This document shows positions 1 through 6,273 of a stretch of DNA of 11,183 nucleotides, in pieces. The stretch's first letter is position 1. Every line of letters starts with the position of its first letter. Position numbers and translations under genes: made by a program. The notes beneath the pieces are model-generated. The model worked only from the letters and a program-made list of their open reading frames with translations, ran no database searches and was not told the DNA's origin. This DNA comes from Giesbergeria sp. Its GTDB lineage: Bacteria; Pseudomonadota; Gammaproteobacteria; Burkholderiales; Burkholderiaceae_C. Where the stretch lies: positions 1-11,183 of the forward strand of contig JAUYGP010000684.1 in NCBI GenBank assembly GCA_030690515.1, written 5' to 3'.

Positions 1-1
1 C

Positions 2-370
2 GTGCACGCGCTCGGCGGCTACCGCGTACAGGGCAAGACGGACCAGGCCGCCCAGGCCATGCGCCGCCAGGCGCGCGAGTTGCAGGACGCAGGTGCCTCC
101 ATGCTGGTGCTGGAGATGGTGCCGGCACAACTGTCGGCCGAACTGACCACCGAACTGGCCCAGTGCCACACCATCGGCATTGGCGCGGGCAGCGGCACCG
201 CAGGCCAGGTGCTGGTGCTGCACGACATGCTAGGCATGAACCTGGGCAAGATGGCGCGCTTTGTGCACAACTTCATGCAGGACGCGGGCAGCGTGCGCGG
301 CGCCATCGAGGCCTACGTGCAGGCCGTCAAACAGGGGCGTTTCCCCGACAATGCCGTGCACGCTTGGTAA
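2..370 (+). CDS. panB: PanB, ketopantoate hydroxymethyltransferase (3' fragment)
   Basis: This is the C-terminal 122 residues of 3-methyl-2-oxobutanoate hydroxymethyltransferase, which transfers a one-carbon unit from methylene-tetrahydrofolate to 2-oxoisovalerate, making ketopantoate in the cytoplasmic pantothenate pathway. The fragment opens with the family motif GGYRVQGKT and contains LVLEMVP, whose Glu (fragment residue 38) matches the catalytic glutamate of the TIM barrel. It continues with IGIGAGSGTAGQVLVLHDMLG, typical of the last barrel strands. Known family members are about 265-280 residues, so roughly the first 150 lie left of the window. The reading frame enters at base 2 and ends in TAA at 368-370. 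panC begins 26 bp downstream on the same strand, the usual panBC order. No frameshift is visible. Identification is firm; only the true start is unseen. Confidence 0.96.
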   Translation: MHALGGYRVQGKTDQAAQAMRRQARELQDAGASMLVLEMVPAQLSAELTTELAQCHTIGIGAGSGTAGQVLVLHDMLGMNLGKMARFVHNFMQDAGSVRGAIEAYVQAVKQGRFPDNAVHAW

Positions 371-396
371 AACCCTGCTTTCTCCGCACATCTCTC

Positions 397-1245
397 ATGC
401 ACATCGTCCACTCCATTCCCGACCTGCGCGCCGCGCTGGCAGCCTGCAGCAAGCCCGCCTTTGTGCCCACCATGGGCAACCTGCACGACGGGCACCTGGC
501 CCTGGTGCGGCAGGCCCGGCCGTTGGGCGACACCACGGTGGTCAGCATCTTCGTCAACCGGCTGCAGTTCTTGCCCCATGAGGACTTTGACAGCTACCCC
601 CGCACCTGGGAGGCCGACTGCGCCAAGCTGCAGGCCGCAGGCTGTGATGTGCTGTTTGCCCCCCGCGAGAACGACCTGTACCCCGAACCCCAGACCTTCA
701 AGGTGCAGCCCGACCCGCTGCTGGCTGACATTCTGGAAGGGCATTTCCGTCCCGGTTTCTTCACCGGTGTGTGCACCGTGGTGATGAAGCTGCTTTGCGC
801 GGTTTATGCGGGCAAGGCCAGCGGCAGCGCAGTGTTCGGCCAAAAGGACTACCAGCAGCTCATGGTGCTGCGCCGCATGGCGCAGCAGTTTGCCCTGCCC
901 ATCGACATCGTGACCAGCCCCACGCAGCGCGCAGCAGACGGCCTGGCCCTGAGTTCGCGCAACGGCTACCTGAGCGAAGCCGAGCGCGCCGAGGCGGTGC
1001 AGCTCTCACTGGCCCTGCGCGCCCTGGGCCGCGAAGCCGTGGCCGCCGCCCATGCCTTGCCGACGCAGGCCGCCACGCTGGAACAGCGCGCGATGCAGGC
1101 CCTGACCGCACGCGGCTGGCAGCCCGACTACCTGACCGTGCGCCGCCGCGCCGATCTGCAGCCCCCCCAACCCGGCGATGCATTGGTCGTGCTGGGCGCG
1201 GCCCGCCTGGGGCGCACGCGGTTGATCGACAACTTCGAAGTCTGA
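397..1245 (+). CDS. panC: PanC, pantothenate synthetase
   Basis: PanC condenses ketopantoate-derived pantoate with beta-alanine using ATP, through a pantoyl-adenylate intermediate, to give pantothenate. The 282-residue length fits the family. Visible motifs are PTMGNLHDGH (residues 24-33, with the HxxH-type His30 and His33 that bind ATP), FVNRLQF (52-58), FGQKDYQQL (147-155, Lys150 and Asp151) and LSSRNGYL (185-192, Ser/Arg contacts to the phosphates). I chose ATG 397 because the alignable protein starts there; the same frame is open further left but overlaps panB and looks non-homologous. There is no convincing Shine-Dalgarno sequence in the 26 bp after panB, so translation may be coupled to panB. 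Oddities: VNR replaces the common VNP, and RPGFFTGV (118-125) replaces the common RPGHFxGV, probably lineage traits since all catalytic residues remain. Confidence 0.96.
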   Translation: MHIVHSIPDLRAALAACSKPAFVPTMGNLHDGHLALVRQARPLGDTTVVSIFVNRLQFLPHEDFDSYPRTWEADCAKLQAAGCDVLFAPRENDLYPEPQTFKVQPDPLLADILEGHFRPGFFTGVCTVVMKLLCAVYAGKASGSAVFGQKDYQQLMVLRRMAQQFALPIDIVTSPTQRAADGLALSSRNGYLSEAERAEAVQLSLALRALGREAVAAAHALPTQAATLEQRAMQALTARGWQPDYLTVRRRADLQPPQPGDALVVLGAARLGRTRLIDNFEV

Positions 1246-1263
1246 ACACCGGCCCACGCTGTC

Positions 1264-1869
1264 ATGGATATTCTCTTTCTGGCCACCCTCATCGCCACCG
1301 GCTTCTTCATGCTGAATGCGAAGCAGCAGCGCCAGCGCGTCGCTCTGCTGGCCAGCTACCTGGGCAACTACCAGATCGAGAAGCTCATGGAAAACCTCAC
1401 CGAGGGCTATCTGCGCGCCCTGGGCGAGAGCGATGCTGAACGGCGCGAGCAGGTGTGGAACCTGCTGCGCACCACCGAGTTGCAGCTCAGTGAGCAATTC
1501 ACCCGCTTTACCGCCGACTTCACCCGTGTGGACCCCCTCCAGGCCCGCATCAGCACCCTGCCCCTGGCGCTGCCCTTTGCCGACCGGTGGCTGCCCCGCG
1601 CCAGCTTCGACATGCGCCAGGCACTGGCCATCCATGCCCAGGGAATCGAGCGAGCCGTGCGCAACGAATCGGGGCTTTCACTGCGCGACAAGGCCTATAC
1701 GCTCTCGGCCGAACTGTTTCTCATGCAGCACACCTGCCACTGGTTCTGCAAGTCCCGGGCCATTGCCTCGGCCCGCCTCATGGCCCGCCACAAAACACCC
1801 CATGCGCAGGTGCTGGCCAGCGTCACCCCGGCCACACGCGCCGCCTACATTGCCCTGCTGGGCGGCTGA
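1264..1869 (+). CDS. uncharacterised membrane-anchored protein
   Basis: I do not recognise a named family. The 201-residue product starts with a single hydrophobic segment (about residues 2-17) followed by Lys/Gln/Arg, which suggests an N-terminal anchor with the body in the cytoplasm. Residues 21-90 are predicted helical and charged (many Glu, Arg, Gln), and the C-terminal third contains a small Cys/His patch, HTCHWFCKSR (residues 156-165), that might bind metal or simply be structural. ATG 1264 lies 18 bp after the panC stop and the gene stops 20 bp before rluE, so it is probably co-transcribed with panBC and rluE. No strong ribosome binding site is visible. Codon and base use match its neighbours, so it looks like a resident gene. 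Function unknown; link to pantothenate synthesis is only positional. Confidence 0.8.
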   Translation: MDILFLATLIATGFFMLNAKQQRQRVALLASYLGNYQIEKLMENLTEGYLRALGESDAERREQVWNLLRTTELQLSEQFTRFTADFTRVDPLQARISTLPLALPFADRWLPRASFDMRQALAIHAQGIERAVRNESGLSLRDKAYTLSAELFLMQHTCHWFCKSRAIASARLMARHKTPHAQVLASVTPATRAAYIALLGG

Positions 1870-1889
1870 ACCGGCCCGGCACACGCCCC

Positions 1890-2519
1890 ATGGCGCGCCC
1901 ACCGCTGCCTGCCACCGCCCGGCGCCCTGCTAGCACACGGCGCGCGGCCAAAGCCCCGCCGCCGATACCGCGCCTGCTGCTGCTAAACAAACCCTTCGAC
2001 GTACTGACCCAGTTCAGCCCCGACACCGAGGGCCGCGCCACGCTCAAGGATTTTGTGGACGTGCCCGGCGTCTACCCTGCGGGCCGCCTGGACCGCGACA
2101 GCGAAGGCCTGCTGCTGCTGACCAACGACGGCGCCCTGCAGGCCCGCATTGCCGACCCGCGCCACAAGCTAGCCAAAACCTACTGGGTGCAGGTGGAGGG
2201 CTGCCCGACCGAAGAACAACTGCGCTGCCTGCGCGAAGGCGTGACGCTCAAGGATGGCCCCACTTTGCCCGCCCAGGCCCAGCTCCTTGAGTCGCCCACG
2301 CTATGGGAACGCCACCCGCCCGTGCGCTTTCGCCAGAGCATCCCCACGGCCTGGCTGGAACTCACCATCCGCGAAGGCCGCAACCGCCAGGTGCGCCGTA
2401 TGACCGCCGCAGTAGGCCTGCCCACGCTGCGCCTGGTGCGCGTGCGCATCGGGCCCTGGAGCCTCGATGGCCTTGCGCCGGGACAATGGCGCGAAGTAGC
2501 GCCCCATCTGCCCGCCTGA
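1890..2519 (+). CDS. rluE: RluE-type 23S rRNA pseudouridine synthase
   Basis: This 209-residue protein belongs to the RsuA/RluB/E/F group of pseudouridine synthases. It carries the catalytic motif GRLDRDSEGLLLLTNDG (from residue 65; catalytic Asp68), the N-terminal LNKPFDVLTQF (32-42) typical of RluE, and the C-terminal GRNRQVRRM (163-171). It lacks an N-terminal S4 RNA-binding domain, as does E. coli RluE (217 residues), which isomerises one uridine in domain V of 23S rRNA (U2457 in E. coli). The frame is open far upstream, but ATG 1890 leaves a 27-residue basic, Pro/Ala/Arg-rich leader before the conserved core and gives a 20-bp gap to the previous gene. The leader may aid rRNA binding or be partly untranslated if a later start is used. 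Family assignment is strong; exact target site is inferred. Confidence 0.9.
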   Translation: MARPPLPATARRPASTRRAAKAPPPIPRLLLLNKPFDVLTQFSPDTEGRATLKDFVDVPGVYPAGRLDRDSEGLLLLTNDGALQARIADPRHKLAKTYWVQVEGCPTEEQLRCLREGVTLKDGPTLPAQAQLLESPTLWERHPPVRFRQSIPTAWLELTIREGRNRQVRRMTAAVGLPTLRLVRVRIGPWSLDGLAPGQWREVAPHLPA

Positions 2520-2553
2520 ACAACCGCCCACGCAGCCGCCTGCCCTCGACGCC

Positions 2554-3033
2554 ATGCCCCGCCCACTTCCCCTTGGCCTCGCAGCGCTGGCCGTGTTCCT
2601 CGGCATTGCCATGTACCTCGCGCCGCTGGAACCGGGCATCCTGTGGCTACAGTTTTCTTTCACAGCGCCGTCGTTCCAGGGGGTACTCGACCAATGGCAG
2701 GCGCAGGGCATTGCGCGCTATCGTGCCCACTTCCCGGCCGATGGTGTGCTTTTGGTGTTGTATGGCACCTTTGGCTTTGCCTATGGCCGGCAGCGCGGGG
2801 CAGCGCAGGCCATGCACCGGGCGGTTGCCTGGTTGTTGGTGTGGTCGCTGCCCTTCGCGGCGCTGGCAGATGCGGGCGAGAATGCCCTGCACCTGCTGCT
2901 GACCGATGGCAGGTCTGCCGCTGCGCCCGCGCTGTATGCACTGGCAGGCCTAGCGGCGACAGTGAAATGGCTTGCCATTCTGGCGTTCGGGGCCGCCGCG
3001 CTGGGCGCCCGGCGATGGGTGCACCCTCGGTAA
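2554..3033 (+). CDS. small four-helix inner-membrane protein, uncharacterised
   Basis: The 159-residue product has four likely membrane helices at about residues 5-23, 60-79, 88-106 and 124-150, and a basic C-terminal end (GARRWVHPR), so it is probably an inner-membrane protein with both ends in the cytoplasm. Between helices 1 and 2 is a soluble loop of about 35 residues beginning FSFTAPSFQGVLDQW, and helix 3 ends in LADAGENALHL. From memory, this layout (a Phe-rich post-helix loop, then a D-x-x-EN motif after the third helix) recurs in small uncharacterised membrane proteins of many bacteria; I cannot name the family. ATG 2554 lies 34 bp after rluE. The stop codon is only 8 bp from the stop of the convergent gpsA gene. 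Function unknown. Confidence 0.8.
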   Translation: MPRPLPLGLAALAVFLGIAMYLAPLEPGILWLQFSFTAPSFQGVLDQWQAQGIARYRAHFPADGVLLVLYGTFGFAYGRQRGAAQAMHRAVAWLLVWSLPFAALADAGENALHLLLTDGRSAAAPALYALAGLAATVKWLAILAFGAAALGARRWVHPR

Positions 3034-3034
3034 A

Positions 3035-3049
3035 CCAGCGCTCAGCTGG
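3035..3049. other. short inverted repeat between convergent stop codons
   Basis: CCAGC-GCTCA-GCTGG forms a perfect 5-bp stem with a 5-nt loop. It overlaps the 8-bp gap between the membrane-protein stop and the gpsA stop, and the last codons of gpsA. There is no T tract on either strand, so if it ends transcription it is weak; it may be chance. Confidence 0.25.
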
Positions 3050-4076
3050 CCTCGATCTCGATCTCGATTTCGCCCTCACCCTTGGGCTCGCGCTCCATCA
3101 GGGCGGCCACGGCCTCCTCAGGGCGCAGTTTTCCGTCGAGCAGCGCGACCACGGCCTCACTGATCGGCATTTCCACGCCCAGATCACGGGCACGCTGCAC
3201 CACGGTGCGGGCGCAGTACACGCCCTCAGCCACGTGGCCGAGCGAGGCCACGGCCTGCGACAAGGTATTGCCCTGTGCCAGCAGCAAACCCACGCGGCGG
3301 TTGCGCGACAGGTCGCCGGTGGCAGTCAGCACCAGATCGCCCAGTCCCGACAGGCCCATAAAAGTGTCCACGCGTGCACCCAGGGCCAGGCCCAGGCGGG
3401 TGATTTCGGCCAGGCCGCGGGTGATGAGGGCCGCGCGGGCATTGAGACCCAGTTGCAGGCCGTCACACAGGCCGGTGGCGATGGCCAGCACGTTCTTCAC
3501 GGCACCGCCCACCTCCACACCCACGATGTCGTCGTTGGCATACACACGCAGGCTGGGGCTATGGAAGGCCGCCACCAAGGCATCGCGCACACTGGCGTGT
3601 TGGCTGGCAGCCACCAGGGCGGTGGGCTGGGCGCGGGCCACTTCCTGCGCAAAGCTGGGGCCGCTGAGCACGCCAGACACCAGGTCGGGCGCCACCTGGG
3701 CACACACCTCGTGCCCCAGCAGGCCCGAATAGCCCGCGTCTCCGGCGTCGGCCTCAAAGCCTTTGCACAGCCAGGCCACGGGCGCCGGACAACCGCGCAA
3801 CTGCACCAGCATGCCACGCAGACCCGCCATGGGCGTGGCGACGATGACGAGGTCGGAGCGATCGGCCAGCGCCGCCACATCCCCGCTGGCCACGGCCAGG
3901 GTGGGGGGTAGGTCACTGTCCTGCAGGTAGCGGGCGTTGCTGCGCGTGGCCTGCATGTGGGCTGCCTGCGCCGCATCGCGCGCCCACAACGTGACAGCGT
4001 GGCCGTCCGGGTGGGTCGCTGCGCTGATGGCCATGGCCGTACCCCAGGCACCGGCACCGAGAACTATTATTTTCAT
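3042..4076 (-). CDS. gpsA: GpsA, NAD(P)-dependent glycerol-3-phosphate dehydrogenase
   Basis: GpsA reduces dihydroxyacetone phosphate to sn-glycerol-3-phosphate, the backbone for phospholipids, in the cytoplasm. The 344-residue protein has the N-terminal nucleotide-binding motif LGAGAWGTA (6-14), the substrate-loop segment WLCKGFE (102-108, Lys105), LSGPSFAQEVA (137-147), VGGAVKNVLAIATG (189-202, with catalytic Lys194) and GLSGLGDLVLTATGDLSRNR (241-260, Asp247). It is the last gene of the leftward block rhodanese-grxC-secB-gpsA, 51 bp after secB. The start ATG at 4076-4074 is inside a palindromic repeat-like sequence and has no good Shine-Dalgarno sequence. The C-terminus ends in an unusual acidic Ile-Glu run encoded by three copies of a hexanucleotide. 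Length and motifs are otherwise normal; identification is firm. Confidence 0.97.
   Translation of the reverse strand: MKIIVLGAGAWGTAMAISAATHPDGHAVTLWARDAAQAAHMQATRSNARYLQDSDLPPTLAVASGDVAALADRSDLVIVATPMAGLRGMLVQLRGCPAPVAWLCKGFEADAGDAGYSGLLGHEVCAQVAPDLVSGVLSGPSFAQEVARAQPTALVAASQHASVRDALVAAFHSPSLRVYANDDIVGVEVGGAVKNVLAIATGLCDGLQLGLNARAALITRGLAEITRLGLALGARVDTFMGLSGLGDLVLTATGDLSRNRRVGLLLAQGNTLSQAVASLGHVAEGVYCARTVVQRARDLGVEMPISEAVVALLDGKLRPEEAVAALMEREPKGEGEIEIEIEAS
3051..3068 (-). repeat. (CTCGAT)3 microsatellite in the gpsA 3' end
   Basis: Three perfect tandem copies of CTCGAT lie in frame within gpsA. On the coding strand they read ATCGAG and give IEIEIE in the C-terminal tail GEGEIEIEIEAS. Since the unit is two codons, copy-number change would alter tail length without shifting the frame. 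Confidence 0.85.
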
Positions 4077-4116
4077 AGCTGCTTGCGCTTATCCAGTAAG
4101 CGTCAGAGGCCAAAAA
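4071..4116. repeat. palindromic intergenic repeat-like element overlapping the gpsA start
   Basis: The core CGCTTA-TCCAG-TAAGCG (4086-4102) is a perfect 6-bp stem with a 5-nt loop. It is flanked by TAGCTGCTTG on the left and TCAGAGGCCAAAAA on the right. From memory, a short element of very similar layout (ATAGCTGCTTGCGCTT, loop, AAGCGCTAGAGGCCAAAA) is scattered between genes in Comamonadaceae genomes such as Acidovorax and Polaromonas. Only one copy is in this window, so its repetitive nature cannot be shown here. The element's left edge, read on the minus strand, supplies the ATGAAAA that starts gpsA. Confidence 0.5.
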
Positions 4117-4127
4117 TACCCAAAATA

Positions 4128-4589
4128 CTACTGGGGCAGTGGCGACGATGGTGCGGCAGCGGCCACCTGGGCCTGCTGCTGCTCGTACATGGCCTGGAAG
4201 TTGATTTCAGCCAGGTGCACCGGTGGGAAACCGGCGCGGTTGACCACATCGGCCACGTTGCCGCGCAGGTAGGGATAAACGATTTGCGGGCAGGCCACGC
4301 CAACCACGGCGCTCATCTGATCTTCGGGGATGTTGCGAATCTCAAAAATACCGGCCTGCTTGGCTTCGATCAGGAAAACCGTCTTGTCCTTGATCTTGGT
4401 CTGCACGGTGGCGGTCACGCAGATTTCAAAAATGCCCTCGGCCACCGGAGCGGCTTCCACGCCGAGTTGGATGTCCACCGTGGGCTGTTCCTGTTCTAGC
4501 AGGATGGCGGGGGAATTGGGTTGCTCGAGCGACAGGTCCTTGAGGTAGACGCGCTGGATCTGGAACACGGGGTTTTCTTGATCGGCCAT
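4128..4589 (-). CDS. secB: SecB, protein-export chaperone
   Basis: SecB is a homotetrameric cytoplasmic chaperone that holds preproteins unfolded and delivers them to SecA at the Sec translocon. The 153-residue length matches the family (E. coli 155). Recognisable segments are FQIQRVYLKDLSLEQPNSP (residues 9-27), the central CVTATVQTKIKDKTVFLIEAKQAGIF, the YPYLRGNVADVVNRAGFPPVHLAEINF block, and a low-complexity Gln/Ala/Pro/Ser tail in place of the usual acidic end. I chose ATG 4589 (MADQENP) over an in-frame ATG 51 bp upstream because the alignable protein begins there and the upstream stretch forms a hairpin. The intrinsic terminator upstream, after grxC, suggests secB is at least partly expressed from its own promoter or by read-through. 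gpsA follows after 51 bp. Identification is firm. Confidence 0.97.
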   Translation of the reverse strand: MADQENPVFQIQRVYLKDLSLEQPNSPAILLEQEQPTVDIQLGVEAAPVAEGIFEICVTATVQTKIKDKTVFLIEAKQAGIFEIRNIPEDQMSAVVGVACPQIVYPYLRGNVADVVNRAGFPPVHLAEINFQAMYEQQQAQVAAAAPSSPLPQ

Positions 4590-4615
4590 GGTGGTGAAAT
4601 CTTTCAGCTCAAACC

Positions 4616-4638
4616 GGGCTGCGCACTGTGCACAGCCC
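4616..4638 (-). promoter_or_regulatory. stem-loop in the secB leader
   Basis: Read on the minus strand, GGGCUGUGC-ACAGU-GCGCAGCCC gives a 9-bp stem (one U-G wobble) with a 5-nt loop, 26 nt before the secB ATG. Part of it is also the 10-bp perfect palindrome CTGTGCACAG (4626-4635), which could instead be a protein site in DNA. No U tract follows, so it is not a classical terminator. Confidence 0.4.
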
Positions 4639-4642
4639 ACAC

Positions 4643-4678
4643 AAAAAAACCCGCCGCAGGAAACGTTCCCGCTGCGGG
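4643..4678 (-). terminator. intrinsic terminator between grxC and secB
   Basis: On the minus strand a 13-nt GC-rich stem (4650-4662 with 4666-4678, two mismatches, 3-nt loop) is followed directly by seven T residues. It starts 14 bp after the grxC stop. The plus strand has no T tract after the stem, so the signal points leftwards only. Confidence 0.85.
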
Positions 4679-4692
4679 CACATGGGGCAGGA

Positions 4693-4953
4693 TTATGCAG
4701 CGCCCAGCAACGGCATCAGGCCGCTGCGCGCATCCAGGGCCACCAGATCGTCGTACCCGCCGACATGGGTGTCACCAATGAAAATTTGCGGTACGGTGCG
4801 CCGACCCGTGATTTCCATCATGTGGGTGCGTGCACCCGGATCGGTATCGATACGGATTTCCTCGATCTGCTCCACACCCTTGGACTTGAGCATCTGCTTG
4901 GCGCGAATGCAGTAGGGACAAACGGCGGTGGTGTACATCTTGACGACTGGCAT
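4693..4953 (-). CDS. grxC: GrxC, glutaredoxin 3
   Basis: This 86-residue protein is a class I dithiol glutaredoxin that reduces protein disulfides and glutathione mixed disulfides in the cytoplasm using glutathione. The active site CPYC (residues 12-15) lies after the first beta strand, the cis-proline motif TVPQIFIG follows in the middle, and GGYDDL near the C-terminus is the glutathione-binding GG-D motif. The length is normal for the GrxC group. A clear Shine-Dalgarno sequence (AAGGAAG) precedes the ATG at 4953. The gene follows the rhodanese by 36 bp, and a perfect 10-bp palindrome CAAGCGCTTG (4965-4974) lies between them. An intrinsic terminator just downstream probably ends many transcripts of the rhodanese-grxC pair. 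Identification is firm. Confidence 0.96.
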   Translation of the reverse strand: MPVVKMYTTAVCPYCIRAKQMLKSKGVEQIEEIRIDTDPGARTHMMEITGRRTVPQIFIGDTHVGGYDDLVALDARSGLMPLLGAA

Positions 4954-4989
4954 ATTCTTCCTTTCAAGCGCTTGCTGCGCGCAGGGGGT

Positions 4990-5394
4990 TCAGGATTTTT
5001 CGACCGGCAGGCCCGCGTCCTTCCAGGCCTTGAGTCCGCCGGCGAGCACCTGGGCGTTCTCATAGCCCAGCTTGCGCGCCATGGCGGCAGCGCGCGAGGC
5101 GCGCGCGCCGCTGGCGCACATCATCACCACGGGGATGGCCTTGTTCTTGACGACGTTGGGCAAGCGTGACTCCAGTTCGCCCAATGGAACGCTTTTGGCG
5201 CCCCCGGCGTGCCCGGCGGCGTATTCATCGGCGCCGCATACATCGATCAACACGGCTTTTTCGCGGTTGATGAGCTGCACCGCATTGGCGGCCGTCAGGC
5301 CACCCGCTGCTCCTTTGAGCATCGGTACTGCCAGCAAGGCCCCCGAAACAAGGGCTAGAACGATCAAATACCAGTTTTCGACGATGAAATTCAC
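4990..5394 (-). CDS. membrane-anchored rhodanese-like sulfurtransferase (YibN type)
   Basis: The 134-residue protein has one N-terminal membrane helix (about residues 8-25) followed by a single rhodanese domain. The domain shows LIDVCGADEYAAGHAGGAKSVP (from 49), with the usual DVR-x-xxEY replaced by DVCGADEY, and the active-site loop CASGARAS with the persulfide-carrying Cys93. Cys53 is an extra cysteine that could form a disulfide or persulfide partner. Rhodaneses move sulfane sulfur; the natural donor and acceptor are unknown. It matches in position and shape E. coli YibN, also next to grxC-secB-gpsA. The start is GTG at 5394, preceded by a good AAGGAA Shine-Dalgarno sequence; the next in-frame starts would remove the membrane helix. 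It heads the leftward block and is divergent from gpmA. Membrane topology of the rhodanese domain (cytoplasmic) is inferred. Confidence 0.92.
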   Translation of the reverse strand: MNFIVENWYLIVLALVSGALLAVPMLKGAAGGLTAANAVQLINREKAVLIDVCGADEYAAGHAGGAKSVPLGELESRLPNVVKNKAIPVVMMCASGARASRAAAMARKLGYENAQVLAGGLKAWKDAGLPVEKS

Positions 5395-5402
5395 GTTATT
5401 CC

Positions 5403-5431
5403 TTGGGTTGCAAACAGTGCAATTTTAGAAT
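5403..5431 (+). promoter_or_regulatory. gpmA: candidate sigma70 promoter for gpmA
   Basis: TTGGGT (5403-5408) and TAGAAT (5426-5431) are separated by exactly 17 bp and resemble the -35 and -10 elements. A transcript from about 5438 would give a leader of about 27 nt containing the AGGGA Shine-Dalgarno sequence (5456-5460) before the ATG at 5465. Confidence 0.5.
5422..5427 (-). promoter_or_regulatory. candidate -10 element for the rhodanese-grxC transcript
   Basis: On the minus strand TAAAAT (5427-5422) matches the -10 consensus at five of six positions and would start transcription near 5415, about 20 nt before the GTG start. No good -35 hexamer is seen at 16-18 bp. It overlaps the gpmA -10 element by two bases. 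Confidence 0.35.
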
Positions 5432-5464
5432 GATGGGTTTCGACTCGCTTTTTCTAGGGAAACC

Positions 5465-6208
5465 ATGCACAAACTCGTTCTGATCCGCCACGGCGAATCC
5501 ACCTGGAACCTGGAAAACCGCTTCACAGGTTGGACCGATGTAGACCTTACCCCCACCGGTGTATCGCAGGCCATGTCGGCCGGCAAACTGCTCAAGGCAG
5601 AAGGCTACGATTTCGACCTGTGCTACACCAGCGTGCTCAAGCGCGCCATCCACACCCTATGGTATGCCCTGGACGAAATGGACCGCCTCTGGCTGCCCGT
5701 GCACAAGCACTGGCGCCTGAACGAGCGCCACTATGGCGCGCTGCAAGGACTGAACAAGGGTGAGACCGCCAAGCAGTACGGCGACGAGCAGGTGCTGGTG
5801 TGGCGCCGCAGCTACGACACCCCCCCGCCTGCGCTGGACGCCGCCGACCCGCGCAGCGAGCGCAGCGATCGGCGCTACGCCGACCTGGATGCCAGCCAGG
5901 TGCCGCTGACCGAATGCCTCCAGGACACCGTGGCGCGCGTGCTGCCCTTCTGGAATGACACCATGGCCCCAGCCATCCGCTCCGGCCAGCGCCTTTTGGT
6001 GTCGGCGCACGGCAACTCGATCCGCGCCCTGGTGAAATACCTGGACAACATCGCAGACGACGACATCGTCGGACTGAACATTCCCAACGGGATTCCGTTG
6101 GTATATGAACTGGACGACGACCTCAAGCCCATCCGCCACTACTATCTGGGTGACGCCGAAGCAGCGGCAAAGGCTGCCGCCGCCGTGGCGTCGCAAGGCA
6201 AGGCATAG
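5465..6208 (+). CDS. gpmA: GpmA, 2,3-bisphosphoglycerate-dependent phosphoglycerate mutase
   Basis: GpmA interconverts 3- and 2-phosphoglycerate in glycolysis and gluconeogenesis through a phosphohistidine. The 247-residue protein matches the family length. Catalytic features are LIRHGESTWN (6-15; His9 is the phosphorylated histidine, Arg8 beside it), FTGWTDVDLT (20-29), Arg60 in SVLKRAIHTLW, LNERHYGALQG (85-95; Glu87), and VSAHGNSIRALVKYL (179-193; His182). The C-terminus is an alanine-rich tail (231-242) that is probably disordered. The ATG at 5465 has an AGGGA Shine-Dalgarno sequence and a candidate promoter in the 70-bp divergent region shared with the rhodanese gene. In several gammaproteobacteria this locus holds the unrelated cofactor-independent enzyme GpmI/GpmM, so this is a case of a different enzyme for the same reaction in a conserved neighbourhood. 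Identification is firm. Confidence 0.97.
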   Translation: MHKLVLIRHGESTWNLENRFTGWTDVDLTPTGVSQAMSAGKLLKAEGYDFDLCYTSVLKRAIHTLWYALDEMDRLWLPVHKHWRLNERHYGALQGLNKGETAKQYGDEQVLVWRRSYDTPPPALDAADPRSERSDRRYADLDASQVPLTECLQDTVARVLPFWNDTMAPAIRSGQRLLVSAHGNSIRALVKYLDNIADDDIVGLNIPNGIPLVYELDDDLKPIRHYYLGDAEAAAKAAAAVASQGKA

Positions 6209-6226
6209 AGGCCCGCTTGAAAATGG

Positions 6227-6260
6227 CGCACTGCTGCGGCTACACCGGCCCGGCAGTGCG
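6227..6260 (+). other. long stem-loop after gpmA
   Basis: CGCACTGC (6227-6234) and GCAGTGCG (6253-6260) are a perfect 8-bp inverted repeat with an 18-nt loop, starting 18 bp after the gpmA stop. No T tract follows (AAAGAATG), so it may stabilise the 3' end of the mRNA or act as a weak, Rho-assisted terminator. Confidence 0.4.
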
Positions 6261-6273
6261 AAAGAATGTGCCA

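Noticed and set aside
2643..3911. 422-codon plus-strand open frame spanning the membrane protein and antisense gpsA
   Set aside because: It crosses a stop-to-stop boundary between two real genes and is rich in His/Gln/Gly typical of antisense frames in high-GC DNA.
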